Under the pieces are notes generated by a model. It had not been told where the DNA came from and made no database searches. It worked only from the letters and a program-made list of their open reading frames with translations. A stretch of 54,485 nucleotides of DNA from Lactobacillales bacterium (GTDB taxonomy: Bacteria > Bacillota > Bacilli > Lactobacillales > Streptococcaceae): the NCBI GenBank assembly GCA_031261705.1, contig JAISJD010000040.1:1-54485 (forward strand). Reading direction: 5' to 3'. This document shows positions 29,823 to 39,413 of the stretch, piece by piece (position 1 is the first letter of the stretch; each line of letters begins with the position of its first letter). The position numbers and the translations under genes are program-made.

Positions 29823-31004
29823 TTAAATTAATTGATTTAAGAAGCTTTCACCATTTTCAGTTGCTGGTACATCGAAGTTTTCAGCGATTGTTGCTGAAAT
29901 ATCTGCATAATGTCCTTGAGGGATTACGCCAGCATCTTTGAATTTTTTACTAAACATTAATAACGGAACATATTCTCTAGTATGATCTGTTCCCGTAAAA
30001 GTTGGATCGTTTCCATGGTCGGCAGTAATCATTAATAAGTCATCTTCTTGCATAGCATAATAAATTTCAGGTAATCTTACATCAAAATCATCTATCGCTT
30101 GTCCGTAACCTTCTGGATCGCGACGATGACCATATAAGGCATCAAAATCGACCAAGTTTGTAAAGCTTATTCCTGTAAAATCTTTCGACATTACCTCAAG
30201 AAGTTTGTCCACTCCGTCCATATTACTCTTCGTACGAATTGCTTCGGTTGTTCCATGACCGTTAAAAATGTCATTAATTTTTCCAACAGCAATCACGTCT
30301 TTTCCTGCTTCTTTTAATGAATCAAGAACAGTATGACCAAATGGACTTAAGGCATAATCATGTCGACCTGCTGTACGAGTGAAATTACCTGGAGTACCAA
30401 TATAAGGGCGAGCAATGATGCGCCCAATCATATATGGATCATCTAAAGTTAACTCACGGACAAATTCACAAATTTTATATAATTCTTCAAGAGGGATCAC
30501 TTCTTCATGCGCGGCAATTTGTAATACAGGGTCGGCAGAAGTATAGATGATTAATTCTCCAGTTTCCATTTGACGTGGTCCAAAATCATCAATGACTTTC
30601 GTTCCAGAATAAGGTTTATTGGCTTCACGAATAATTTTTCTTCCTGAAAAGGCTTCTATTTTTTTCAACAAATCTTCAGGGAAACCATTTGGAAATACAC
30701 GGAAAGGTGTCTTGATATTTAATCCCATAATCTCCCAATGTCCTGTCATTGTATCTTTTCCAACTGAAACTTCTTCAAGTTTTGTTACATATCCAGATGG
30801 ATTATCCACTTTTTTAACGCCCTCAATAGCAACATCTCTTGGAATATTTCCTAAGCCTAGCTGTTCCATATTAGGTACCTGAAGTCCAGCCGTTGAAGAA
30901 ATATGCCCTAGCGTATCTGAACCGACATCACCAAATTTATCGGCATCCGGTGCTTCTCCAATTCCAACAGAATCCATTACTACAAGGTGTATACGTTTAA
31001 ACAT
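29823..31004 (-). CDS. deoB: phosphopentomutase
   Basis: Converts (deoxy)ribose 1-phosphate to the 5-phosphate, linking nucleoside phosphorolysis to DeoC and the pentose phosphate pathway. It belongs to the alkaline-phosphatase superfamily and needs two Mn ions. Metal-binding residues are in [14 protein letters not shown] near the N-terminus and in [11 protein letters not shown] and [13 protein letters not shown] near the C-terminus. The Thr in [13 protein letters not shown] is the phosphorylated residue. It has 393 residues, full length, and sits between the ABC importer and deoD. Confidence 0.97.
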   Translation of the reverse strand: MFKRIHLVVMDSVGIGEAPDADKFGDVGSDTLGHISSTAGLQVPNMEQLGLGNIPRDVAIEGVKKVDNPSGYVTKLEEVSVGKDTMTGHWEIMGLNIKTPFRVFPNGFPEDLLKKIEAFSGRKIIREANKPYSGTKVIDDFGPRQMETGELIIYTSADPVLQIAAHEEVIPLEELYKICEFVRELTLDDPYMIGRIIARPYIGTPGNFTRTAGRHDYALSPFGHTVLDSLKEAGKDVIAVGKINDIFNGHGTTEAIRTKSNMDGVDKLLEVMSKDFTGISFTNLVDFDALYGHRRDPEGYGQAIDDFDVRLPEIYYAMQEDDLLMITADHGNDPTFTGTDHTREYVPLLMFSKKFKDAGVIPQGHYADISATIAENFDVPATENGESFLNQLI

Positions 31005-31019
31005 TTAATCAATCCTTTC

Positions 31020-31976
31020 CTACTTCGTTTTAATATAATTCACCCCATCTGCTTTTGGTGCAGAGGCTTTTCCTAAAAAGATAACCAAGACAAGAATCGT
31101 CAAGACATAAGGTGCGACTTGAAGATAAATTGACGGAATTGTTCTAATCCCCGGTAATTGTCCGCCAACTACTGCTAAACTTTGCGCTAAGCCAAAGAAC
31201 AAGGAAGCACCCATCGCCCCAAGTGGATTCCACTTACCAAAAATCATCGCTGCCATAGCAATGAACCCTTGACCAACAATTGTAGAACCGCTAAAGTTTA
31301 CTGAGATGAGTTGAGCAAAAATAGCTCCACCAATTCCTCCAAGAAATCCTGATAACAATACGCCAGTATAACGTAGCGCAAAAACATTAATTCCCAATGT
31401 ATCGGCTGCTTGAGGGTGTTCCCCTACTGAACGTAAACGTAACCCAAAACGTGTTTTGAAGATGACAAACCACGCAACAAACGAAACAAAGATTGCTAGA
31501 AAAGCTGGTAAAACAGTTTTTTCAAAAAGAATAGGTCCTAGAACAGGAATCTTCGATAAACCTGGAATGGTTGTATAACCAAATTGTTCTCTGATATTGT
31601 CCGTTTGTCCTTTTCCGTAGATAACCTTTACTAAAAAGACTGCTAATGCCGGTGCCATTAAATTAATTACTGTCCCACTGATGATGTGGTCAGCTCGTAA
31701 GGTAATAGTTGCCACCGCATGAATTAGTGAAAAAACAAGACCGACAAGACCGCCGACAATCATTGCTACCCAAGGAGTGGCAGAACCCAGCTGTGGCGCA
31801 AACGTCAAATTGAAAACAATCGCACCAAAAGCTCCCATCACCATGATTCCTTCAAGACCTACATTGACTATTCCGCTTCGTTCAGAAAATGTACCGCCGA
31901 GTGAAGTGAAAATCAGTGGGGTAGCATATACTAAAGTCGCGGATACAATAATCGTAAACATTGACATAATTGACAT
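31020..31976 (-). CDS. nupC: nucleoside ABC transporter permease (second subunit)
   Basis: A membrane permease of the BPD_transp_2 type, 318 residues with eight or more hydrophobic segments. The landmarks TSLGGTFSERSGIVNVGLEG and LRSVGEHPQAADTLGINV are typical of the BmpA-linked nucleoside importers (NupC of Lactococcus, NupQ of Bacillus). The gene starts at the last base of the preceding permease stop, so translation is coupled. With its sister it forms the channel for nucleoside uptake. Confidence 0.93.
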   Translation of the reverse strand: MSIMSMFTIIVSATLVYATPLIFTSLGGTFSERSGIVNVGLEGIMVMGAFGAIVFNLTFAPQLGSATPWVAMIVGGLVGLVFSLIHAVATITLRADHIISGTVINLMAPALAVFLVKVIYGKGQTDNIREQFGYTTIPGLSKIPVLGPILFEKTVLPAFLAIFVSFVAWFVIFKTRFGLRLRSVGEHPQAADTLGINVFALRYTGVLLSGFLGGIGGAIFAQLISVNFSGSTIVGQGFIAMAAMIFGKWNPLGAMGASLFFGLAQSLAVVGGQLPGIRTIPSIYLQVAPYVLTILVLVIFLGKASAPKADGVNYIKTK

Positions 31977-33067
31977 TAATCTGCACCTCCATTTGTTGGT
32001 TGAACCACTTTTTTCTTTTCAGGTAGTTTAGAAAGTATCAACCGAATAAGATAGTTTGCTCCGACAAAGAAGATGATACTTGCTGTAACGATATTGACAA
32101 TTTCTGGTGGTACTCCAGCTAAGCTCATACCTGGTGCCCCTATCTTCAAGATAGAGAATAATAAGGCTGCTAAAAGAATTCCAATCGAGCTACCTGCCCC
32201 TAGTAGTGAAACTGCCATACCGTCAAACCCAATGGATAATGAAGAACCTTGAACAAAGAAGTTTTGGAATGTTCCAAGCCCTTCCACAACGCCACCAAGT
32301 CCAGCTAACATTCCAGAAATAACCATAGATAGAATAATCGTGCGTTTACTTGAAATACCCGCATATTCAGAAGCATCTGGGTTTAACCCAACCGAACGAA
32401 TTTCAAAACCAAGTGTTGTTTTCTTCATTAAGAACCATACTGCGACCAATGCTACAATAGCAATAAAGGCACCGATATTTAGCCGTGAACCGTGTGTTAA
32501 TTCGCTCAACCATGGAACACGCAAGGTTGCATTCTGACTAACTTGCACGGTACTATCAATTGAAACTAAGATTTTCTTAGAAAAAACATTGTGAATCAAA
32601 TGTGAACTTGTATAAAGTAAGATATAGTTCAACATAATTGTCACGATTACTTCACTTGTTCCAAAATAAGCACGTAGGAACCCTGGAATCGCTCCGATAA
32701 ACGCGCCAGCTAATGCTCCAATAAGAACAGAGAGTATCACTAACATGATTCGTGGCATATCTGGGTTTGATAGTGCAAACCATACGCTTGCTACCCAACC
32801 AGCCAAAGCTTGACCAGAAAGCCCGATATTGAAGAATCCTGCTGAGTTTGCCACCGCAAAGCCTAATGCTGTAAAGATAAGAGGAGTTGCTTGTCGTAAG
32901 GTTTCCCCAATACTTTTAGGGGTTCCAATCGCTGCTTCCAACATTGAAGAGTAACCTGAAAGTGGATCATAGCCAAAAATAAGCATGATAATAGCTCCTA
33001 GAAGTAAACCGAAAACAACAGATAGGGCGGGAATAGCAAACTCTTTAAATTTAATTTTTTTAAGCAT
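31976..33067 (-). CDS. nupB: nucleoside ABC transporter permease (first subunit)
   Basis: The larger permease, 363 residues with about nine membrane segments. Typical parts are TPLIFTALGFAVANSAGFFN with IGLSGQ, FGTSEVIVTIMLNYI and IRSVGLNPDASEYAGIS, the last being the coupling loop that meets the ATPase. It overlaps the ATPase gene by 8 bases and touches the second permease. The homologous sets are NupABC in Lactococcus and NupOPQ in Bacillus, which import purine and pyrimidine nucleosides. Confidence 0.93.
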   Translation of the reverse strand: MLKKIKFKEFAIPALSVVFGLLLGAIIMLIFGYDPLSGYSSMLEAAIGTPKSIGETLRQATPLIFTALGFAVANSAGFFNIGLSGQALAGWVASVWFALSNPDMPRIMLVILSVLIGALAGAFIGAIPGFLRAYFGTSEVIVTIMLNYILLYTSSHLIHNVFSKKILVSIDSTVQVSQNATLRVPWLSELTHGSRLNIGAFIAIVALVAVWFLMKKTTLGFEIRSVGLNPDASEYAGISSKRTIILSMVISGMLAGLGGVVEGLGTFQNFFVQGSSLSIGFDGMAVSLLGAGSSIGILLAALLFSILKIGAPGMSLAGVPPEIVNIVTASIIFFVGANYLIRLILSKLPEKKKVVQPTNGGAD

Positions 33068-34628
33068 TTTCTACACCCTCCTTCATTTTTTCAAGCTCCT
33101 CTCTGGCTTTTTCTAGGGAAGAACCCGCCATTAATAAGCCAAGCTCTTTTTCTGAAGTGCTTTCCGGAAATACAGTTCCTGAAATTTTTCCTCCATGAAT
33201 AACAACAATTCTGTCCGATACATTTAAAATTTCATCTAGTTCAAAACTGACAATTAATACTGCTTTATTTTGATTTCTTTGTTCAATCAAACGTTTGTGA
33301 ATGTACTCAATTGCTCCAACATCTAGCCCACGTGTTGGATTCGCAACGATTAATAAGTCTGGGTTTCGGTCAATCTCACGAGCAATAATTGCTTTTTGCT
33401 GATTCCCACCAGATAAAGATTTTGCAGGAACAAGTTCACTCACCGTACGTACGTCAAATTCTTCAATTAATTCACGCGCATGACTATTGATGTAGGAATA
33501 ATCAAGAACCCCATAACGACTGTTTGGTTCACGATAATAAGTTTGTAAGGCTAGATTTTCTGCTAGAGATAAATCAAGAATTAGCCCATATTTATGTCGG
33601 TCCTCTGGCACGTGGCTCACGCCAGTTTCCGTGATTTGCCGTGGTGTTTTATTTGTAATATCTTCACCATTTAATGTAACCGTTCCACTTTCTGCTTTCC
33701 GTAAACCAGTAATTGCTTGAATTAATTCAGATTGTCCATTTCCGTCAATTCCCGCAATTCCGACTACTTCGCCCGCGCGAACTTCTAAGCTAAAGCCTTT
33801 CACAGCTTCAATTCCACGGCTTTCCTTAACAACAAGATTTGAAATGGATAGGACCACTTCTTTCGGTTGCGCTTTTTCTTTTTTAGTATGGAAAGAAACT
33901 GCCCGCCCAACCATTAAATCTGCCAATTCTTGATGCGTTGTATCTGCTACATTTACAGTCCCAATACTCTTTCCCCGACGAATAACTGTACAACGGTCTG
34001 CCACCTTTTTAATTTCATCTAATTTATGCGTAATTAGAATGATAGATTTTCCTTCAGCAGCTAATCCCCGCATGATTTCCATTAACTCGTCAATTTCATT
34101 GGGGGTTAATACCGCAGTTGGTTCATCAAAAATTAAGATGTCTGCTCCTCGGTATAAAATTTTTAAAATTTCTGCACGTTGCTGCATACCTACAGAAATA
34201 TTAGAAACTAACGCTTCTGGGTCAACTGACAAATGATAACGTTCGGATAATTCTTTGATTTCCTTCACCGCTTTTTTATAATCAATCACACCGTTTTTAA
34301 TTGGTTCACTTCCAAGAATAATATTTTCAGCGACGGTAAATGCGTCAATTAACATGAAATGTTGGTGAACCATCCCGATACCAAGCTCATCTGCAACGGT
34401 CGGGCTGGTTATTTGAACGCTTTTTCCATTAAGTAAAATTTCACCGGATGTGGGAGCTAATAAACCCGATAAAATATTCATTAAGGTTGATTTTCCTGCT
34501 CCATTTTCACCTAACAATACGTGAATTTCTCCACGGCGAACTTGCAAATTAATATTTTCATTGGCCTTGAAATCACCAAAAGCTTTGGTTATGTTTTTCA
34601 TTGCAATTACATAAGGTGCCTCTGCCAT
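33060..34628 (-). CDS. nupA: nucleoside ABC transporter, double ATPase subunit
   Basis: A 522-residue protein with two fused ABC domains, as in ribose- and nucleoside-type importers. The first half has Walker A GENGAGKSTLM, signature NISVGMQQRAEI and Walker B ADILIFDEPTAVLTP. The second half has a variant Walker A (GIDGNGQSELI, without the Lys), signature SLSGGNQQKAI and Walker B PDLLIVANPTRGLD, in which the catalytic Glu is Asn. The second site is therefore degenerate, normal for this family. A terminator hairpin separates it from bmpA. Confidence 0.94.
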   Translation of the reverse strand: MAEAPYVIAMKNITKAFGDFKANENINLQVRRGEIHVLLGENGAGKSTLMNILSGLLAPTSGEILLNGKSVQITSPTVADELGIGMVHQHFMLIDAFTVAENIILGSEPIKNGVIDYKKAVKEIKELSERYHLSVDPEALVSNISVGMQQRAEILKILYRGADILIFDEPTAVLTPNEIDELMEIMRGLAAEGKSIILITHKLDEIKKVADRCTVIRRGKSIGTVNVADTTHQELADLMVGRAVSFHTKKEKAQPKEVVLSISNLVVKESRGIEAVKGFSLEVRAGEVVGIAGIDGNGQSELIQAITGLRKAESGTVTLNGEDITNKTPRQITETGVSHVPEDRHKYGLILDLSLAENLALQTYYREPNSRYGVLDYSYINSHARELIEEFDVRTVSELVPAKSLSGGNQQKAIIAREIDRNPDLLIVANPTRGLDVGAIEYIHKRLIEQRNQNKAVLIVSFELDEILNVSDRIVVIHGGKISGTVFPESTSEKELGLLMAGSSLEKAREELEKMKEGVENA

Positions 34629-34707
34629 TGTTTCACTTCCTTTTTCATTACTAGGAGGAATTTACCAAGTTTCTTTCTTTTTATTCCTCGTTTACAACTA
34701 CTTAAAT

Positions 34708-34761
34708 AAAAAGTCCGTCACCTCTCCCTAACACACAACAAGCAAAAAAGAGATGACAGAC
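34708..34761 (-). terminator. intra-operon terminator between bmpA and nupA
   Basis: Bases 34713-34725 and 34749-34761 pair over 13 bp on the minus strand (two wobbles), with a 23-base loop and five T behind. It lies 21 bases after the bmpA stop and about 80 bases before nupA. Part of the transcripts should end here, giving more binding protein than transporter. Confidence 0.75.
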
Positions 34762-34782
34762 AACTAAGAAACTAATCTTTTT

Positions 34783-35856
34783 TTAAGGTTTTTCTGGAAC
34801 TTTAATATCTCCATTTATAATGCCTTCACGAGCTGTTTTCACAAGTTCCATTGTTGCATCTGGTAAATTATCTTGCGCTAGGTCAACCCCACCAGCTTTG
34901 ATCCCGTATTTCTTCACTTCTCCACCTGGGAATTTCCCATCTTGAGCAAGCTTCGTCATCGCAATCAATGCTTCGCCAACACCTTTAGTCGTTGAGCACA
35001 AAGTGAAGTTACTTTCTTTACCATCTTTTGATTTGTACTTACCTTCTTCGATTTGGTCACGGTCAACACCGATTACCCATACTTTATCTGCAGCATCTGC
35101 ATCTTTTCCTTGGTTAATTGCACTTGCTTCAGAAAAGACTCCCGCACCAGTACCACCGGCAACTTGGAAGATAATATCTACATTACTAGAGTACATAGTA
35201 GAAGCAATCGTTTTCCCTTTTGCTGGGTCACCATAAGATTCTGCATATTTCACTTGAACGTCAATAGATTTATCAACTGAAGCTACACCAGCTTTGAAAC
35301 CAGCTTCAAAACGTCCGATAACTGTTCCTTCTGTTCCACCGATAAAGCCGATTTTTTTCGTTTTTGTTTCATGTGCTGCGGCTACCCCTGCAAGGTAAGA
35401 ACTTTCATTATCTGCGAAGATTGCTGAAGCTACATTTTTCTTTCCTTCAATAACATCATCAACAATTGCAAAATTTGTGTCTGGGTTGGCATCAGCTTCT
35501 TCTTTAATCGCTTCTGCTAAGGCAAAACCAATACCATAAATAACATTAAATTTACCAGCAATCGCTTGGTCGATATTGGAAACATATTCAGATTCGCTAG
35601 TAGATTGGAAGTAGTCATAGCCACCAACACCTTTTTTCAGACCATTTTCCTTCCCCCATTTTTGTAGCCCTTCCCATGCGGATTGGTTAAATGATTTATC
35701 ATCAACCCCACCAATATCTGTTACAAGTGCTGCAGAAAAATCTGATTTTTTGTTACTATCATCTGATTTCTTTGAGCTGTTACCACATGCACCTAATACC
35801 AAGACAGCAGATAATGTAACTGCCCCCAAACCTAATTTTTGAAACATTTTCATCAT
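34783..35856 (-). CDS. bmpA: BMP family nucleoside-binding lipoprotein
   Basis: The substrate-binding part of the nucleoside ABC importer, held outside the membrane by a lipid. The signal peptide ends in a lipobox (LVLGACGNSS, modified Cys about 24). The BMP/PnrA fold follows: VTDIGGVDDKSFNQSAWEGL, VIYGIGFALAEAIKEEA, KIGFIGGTEGTVIGRFEAGF and VIGVDRDQ. The length is 357. Its gene lies between cdd and the ATPase gene, with a terminator behind it that would raise its share of expression. Confidence 0.95.
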   Translation of the reverse strand: MMKMFQKLGLGAVTLSAVLVLGACGNSSKKSDDSNKKSDFSAALVTDIGGVDDKSFNQSAWEGLQKWGKENGLKKGVGGYDYFQSTSESEYVSNIDQAIAGKFNVIYGIGFALAEAIKEEADANPDTNFAIVDDVIEGKKNVASAIFADNESSYLAGVAAAHETKTKKIGFIGGTEGTVIGRFEAGFKAGVASVDKSIDVQVKYAESYGDPAKGKTIASTMYSSNVDIIFQVAGGTGAGVFSEASAINQGKDADAADKVWVIGVDRDQIEEGKYKSKDGKESNFTLCSTTKGVGEALIAMTKLAQDGKFPGGEVKKYGIKAGGVDLAQDNLPDATMELVKTAREGIINGDIKVPEKP

Positions 35857-35896
35857 TTTTCCTCCTAATTGAAATTATTTTAATGATGCTTGTTGT

Positions 35897-36295
35897 CTAG
35901 TTTAAATCCTTTTTAGAAAAGGCATAGGGGAGTAATTCTCCTACGGTTGTTTCCTTGCGTACTCTATTTTTTCCAATTAAAATAACTGGCATGTCACTTG
36001 AACAAAATTCCACCATTACCTGCCGACAAGCGCCACATGGGGAAATTGGTTCCTCTGTCTCTCCACTGATAATAAGAGCTTTAAAATTATACTTTCCTTC
36101 TGAGATTGCTTTGAAAAAAGCGGTTCTCTCGGCACAATTGCTAAGTCCATATGAAGCGTTTTCAATATTTCCAGCTAAAATAAGCTCGTCCTCATTTGTG
36201 ACTAGACAGGCACCTACAGAAAATGAAGAATACGGTACATAGGCGCGCTCTTGTGCAGAAATAGCTGCTTCAATCCAATTTTCATCAATTGTCAC
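35897..36295 (-). CDS. cdd: cytidine deaminase
   Basis: Deaminates cytidine and deoxycytidine to uridine forms so that Pdp can split them. It is the small, tetrameric type with 132 residues. The zinc ligands are the Cys in LSNCAERTAFFKA (with the catalytic Glu) and the two Cys in SPCGACRQVMVEF. YVPYSSFSVGA near the start binds substrate. It lies 2 bases downstream of deoC. Confidence 0.97.
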   Translation of the reverse strand: MTIDENWIEAAISAQERAYVPYSSFSVGACLVTNEDELILAGNIENASYGLSNCAERTAFFKAISEGKYNFKALIISGETEEPISPCGACRQVMVEFCSSDMPVILIGKNRVRKETTVGELLPYAFSKKDLN

Positions 36296-36297
36296 GA

Positions 36298-36951
36298 TTA
36301 CTTGCCTCTTTCCTCAACCACGATAGCAACACCTGCAGAGGTTCCAATACGTGTAGCACCAGCTTCAATCATGTTTAACGCATCTTCAAGCGTGTAAATT
36401 CCGCCAGATGCCTTTACGCCTATGTCAGAGCCGACAGTTTGACGCATTAATTTTACATCTTCAAGCTTAGCACCTGAAGTTGAAAAGCCTGTTGATGTTT
36501 TAACAAAATCTGCACCCACTTCAACAGCTAACTCGCAAGCTTTGATTTTTTCCTCATCTGTTAACAATGCCGTTTCAATAATCACTTTACTTAGTGCTCT
36601 TCCTTTTGCTACCTTTACAACTGCTTCAATATCTTTTTTTACCGCATCATCTTCACCAGATTTTAATTCACCGATATTGATGACCATATCTACTTCGTCT
36701 GCTCCTTTTTCAATCGCATCTAAAGTTTCATAACGTTTTACTTCGGGAGTGTTTGCACCTAATGGGAAACCAATCACTGTACAAACTTTAACACCCGTTC
36801 CTTTTAGTACTTCTGCCGCATAGCCAACCCAAGTTGGATTCACACAAACCGACGCAAACTGGTAAACTTTTGCCTCCTCAAGTAGTAATGTAATGTCCTT
36901 TTTTGTAGCATTTGCTTTTAACAATGTGTGGTCAATATACTTTTCAATCAT
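36298..36951 (-). CDS. deoC: deoxyribose-phosphate aldolase
   Basis: Splits deoxyribose 5-phosphate into acetaldehyde and glyceraldehyde 3-phosphate, the exit of the deoxynucleoside pathway. It has 217 residues. [15 protein letters not shown] at the start, [56 protein letters not shown] with the Schiff-base Lys, and [14 protein letters not shown] are all present. It lies 19 bases downstream of pdp. Confidence 0.97.
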   Translation of the reverse strand: MIEKYIDHTLLKANATKKDITLLLEEAKVYQFASVCVNPTWVGYAAEVLKGTGVKVCTVIGFPLGANTPEVKRYETLDAIEKGADEVDMVINIGELKSGEDDAVKKDIEAVVKVAKGRALSKVIIETALLTDEEKIKACELAVEVGADFVKTSTGFSTSGAKLEDVKLMRQTVGSDIGVKASGGIYTLEDALNMIEAGATRIGTSAGVAIVVEERGK

Positions 36952-36970
36952 TCTACACGAAACCTCCTAA

Positions 36971-38272
36971 TTAATCTGTAATCACCGCATGTATGAGTGG
37001 TGGTTCGACTGCTTTGTCACCAATTTTGATATTTTCATATAAAAGATTCTTCACTTCTTCTATATTTTCACTATTTGAATAGATTGTTACAAGACTTTCT
37101 CCCACTTCAACAATATCTCCAACTTTTTTGTGGAGAATAAGTCCAACGCCAAAATCAATGGAATCTTCCTTTGTTTTTCTTCCCGCACCAAGTAACATTG
37201 CCGCAACGCCGATTTTATCCGCAACTAATTTTGTCACTACGCCTGATGTTTTCGCTGGCAGTTCAAATTGATAGTTTGCCGTCATTAATAACTCTGGACT
37301 TTCGATAAAGGAACTATCCCCGCCTTGATTTTCAACCATTTCTCTAAATTTTTCGAGTGCTTTCCCACTTGCAATCGCCTCTTCTAACAACTGACGAGAA
37401 ACCTCTGTTGAAGTTGTTTTTCCTGCTAAAATCAACATCTGGCTTCCAAGAACAAGAACCATTTCTCTTAAATCATCTGGGCCGCCACCTTTTAGTACGT
37501 CAAGAGCTTCCAAAATTTCCAAAGAATTTCCAATCGCTTCACCTAAAGGTTGGCTCATATCAGAAATTACTGCGACTGTTTTTCGTTTGGCTAGATTTCC
37601 TAATCGAACCATGATATGTGCTAGTTTTTTGGCATCTTCGACATCTTTCATAAACGCCCCTTCACCAGTTGTCACATCAAGCACAATCGCATCTGCTCCT
37701 GATGCAATTTTTTTAGACATGATAGAGCTAGCAATCAGTGGCATAGAATCGACAGTAGCTGTCACATCACGAAGCGCATAAAGTAATTTATCTGCTGGAG
37801 CTAGATTGGCAGATTGACCAACAACGGCAACCCCAATATCATTGACCGACTGAATGAATTTTTCTTCGCTCATTTCAACATCAAAGCCTTTGATTGCTTC
37901 AAATTTATCAATCGTGCCTCCTGTATGACCAAGTCCACGCCCACTCATCTTCGCTACTGGTACACCGACTGAAGCAACCAATGGAGCTAAAACCAAAGTT
38001 GTTGTATCTCCAACGCCCCCCGTTGAATGCTTATCTACTTTTATCCCCTCAATACCCGACAAGTCAATGACATCGCCAGAGTGTGCCATAGCAAAAGTGA
38101 GACCGTTAACCTCTTCATCTGTCATTCCTTGAAAATAAACTGACATTAAAAAGGCACTCATTTGGTAATCTGGAATTTCTTTTTGAGAATATTGCTCAAT
38201 CATCCAGCTAATTTCTTCTTTTGAAAGTTCACTTCCTAATTTTTTCTTCTCTATTAGTTCCACCATTCTCAT
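36971..38272 (-). CDS. pdp: pyrimidine-nucleoside phosphorylase
   Basis: Phosphorolyses uridine, thymidine and deoxyuridine to base and (deoxy)ribose 1-phosphate. This is the NP-II family, 433 residues. [20 protein letters not shown] and [15 protein letters not shown] form the helical domain. [20 protein letters not shown] and [19 protein letters not shown] hold the phosphate and substrate sites. The ATG at 38272 has GAGGTG 7 bases upstream. It is the first gene of the ten-gene nucleoside operon, with a cre-like site about 55 bases before it. Confidence 0.96.
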   Translation of the reverse strand: MRMVELIEKKKLGSELSKEEISWMIEQYSQKEIPDYQMSAFLMSVYFQGMTDEEVNGLTFAMAHSGDVIDLSGIEGIKVDKHSTGGVGDTTTLVLAPLVASVGVPVAKMSGRGLGHTGGTIDKFEAIKGFDVEMSEEKFIQSVNDIGVAVVGQSANLAPADKLLYALRDVTATVDSMPLIASSIMSKKIASGADAIVLDVTTGEGAFMKDVEDAKKLAHIMVRLGNLAKRKTVAVISDMSQPLGEAIGNSLEILEALDVLKGGGPDDLREMVLVLGSQMLILAGKTTSTEVSRQLLEEAIASGKALEKFREMVENQGGDSSFIESPELLMTANYQFELPAKTSGVVTKLVADKIGVAAMLLGAGRKTKEDSIDFGVGLILHKKVGDIVEVGESLVTIYSNSENIEEVKNLLYENIKIGDKAVEPPLIHAVITD

Positions 38273-38325
38273 CTATCTACACCTCGTGTTAATTATTCAA
38301 AAATAATTGCATTAATTTTATTTAA

Positions 38326-38339
38326 TAATAACGCTTTCA
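38326..38339 (-). promoter_or_regulatory. cre-like site upstream of pdp
   Basis: On the minus strand TGAAAGCGTTATTA fits TGWAANCGNTNWCA at 13 of 14 positions. It lies 54-67 bases before the pdp start and overlaps the place where the promoter must be, so CcpA would repress the nucleoside operon when good sugars are present. Confidence 0.6.
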
Positions 38340-38463
38340 TTGAAAATGCGATGCAAGAATCCACGATTTCAAATCACGAATTTTTGCTTTTTTCTATCTT
38401 TTCAACAAGACAATTTCAATAATTGTCTACTCATACTTTTCATGTATCTAGTTTACTAATAAG

Positions 38464-39144
38464 TCATTTGAGAAATTTCAGTTTCTTGTTTGTATAGTCT
38501 AGTTCTTGACAAGCAATCATTCTTCCAATGATTTGCCTAGCAGTTTCAGCGGTAGTTCCACTATTTTCAGCGATTTCTTTGTAAGTAATCGGGTAAGGAA
38601 TGGTGATTACCCCGTCCTCGGCCCTTATACCGATTCGTTCTTTTAAATAGAGTAAATTAGATTCTACTCGTCCGCTAGTACTTCTTGATAACATCATTTG
38701 AATACGTGTTTCATAATCCTTAATAATCCGGCTTAAAACCTTCATTGTATAAAGTGCTTGATTTTGATTTTTAAAAATAATATTTTCCAATAAGGCGGTC
38801 GGAAAGCTATAAACATAAACTGTTGTCATCGCCTGTGCGCTAAAGTTGTAGGTTTCTTGCCAACAAAGCCCCTCAGACGGAAAAACATCCGTTCCATTAA
38901 TATAGTCATAGTAAAAAGATTCCCCATCTTGACCGTAGCTTTCAAAGCGAATCACGCCGTCAATCAAAAGAAAAGCACGCGTCATAGGATCGCCTACATC
39001 AAATAATGTGTGCTTCGGGTGATATTTTCTTAAAAGTGCAGCGTTAGCAAGTGTTTCAAATTCATCATCCGTCATATTTTCAAAATATTCATGATTTCTA
39101 AAGCTTTCAAATGACGCAACTTCTTGGCTTTTTGATACCAACAT
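38464..39144 (-). CDS. Crp/Fnr family transcriptional regulator
   Basis: A 226-residue regulator with an N-terminal cyclic-nucleotide-binding-like beta barrel (HPKHTLFDVGDPMTRAFLLI, then IRFESYGQDGESFYYDYING) and a C-terminal winged helix (ITYKEIAENSGTTAETARQI). No N-terminal Cys cluster is seen, so it is not an oxygen-sensing Fnr. In Lactobacillales such proteins (ArcR or Flp types) often control arginine catabolism or stress genes, but no arc genes are in the window. The ATG at 39144 has TAGGAG upstream. It is transcribed alone. Confidence 0.88.
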   Translation of the reverse strand: MLVSKSQEVASFESFRNHEYFENMTDDEFETLANAALLRKYHPKHTLFDVGDPMTRAFLLIDGVIRFESYGQDGESFYYDYINGTDVFPSEGLCWQETYNFSAQAMTTVYVYSFPTALLENIIFKNQNQALYTMKVLSRIIKDYETRIQMMLSRSTSGRVESNLLYLKERIGIRAEDGVITIPYPITYKEIAENSGTTAETARQIIGRMIACQELDYTNKKLKFLK

Positions 39145-39370
39145 GATTATCACTCCTACACACCAAAATTCAAACGGAAAGTTTCTCGCTCACCAAGACT
39201 ATTATAGCAGAAATTTGTTATATCTTTATAATTATTTAAAACTTATCGTTCACTTTTCATTTAATTATTAACTTTTTAATAATCATTTTACTTAAATTTG
39301 CATCGCGTTTTTAGGAATCTTACTTATTCCCATATTGATTTTCATTAGTCTACAATTTATTCTTTAACGT

Positions 39371-39408
39371 AAAAACGCCTGTAATCTCAAAATCAGAGAT
39401 TACAGGCG
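39371..39408. terminator. terminator of the liv operon
   Basis: A perfect 13-bp stem CGCCTGTAATCTC / GAGATTACAGGCG with a 7-base loop has T runs on both sides. It lies 5 bases after the lipoprotein gene and is among the strongest terminators in the window. Confidence 0.92.
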
Positions 39409-39413
39409 ACTTT

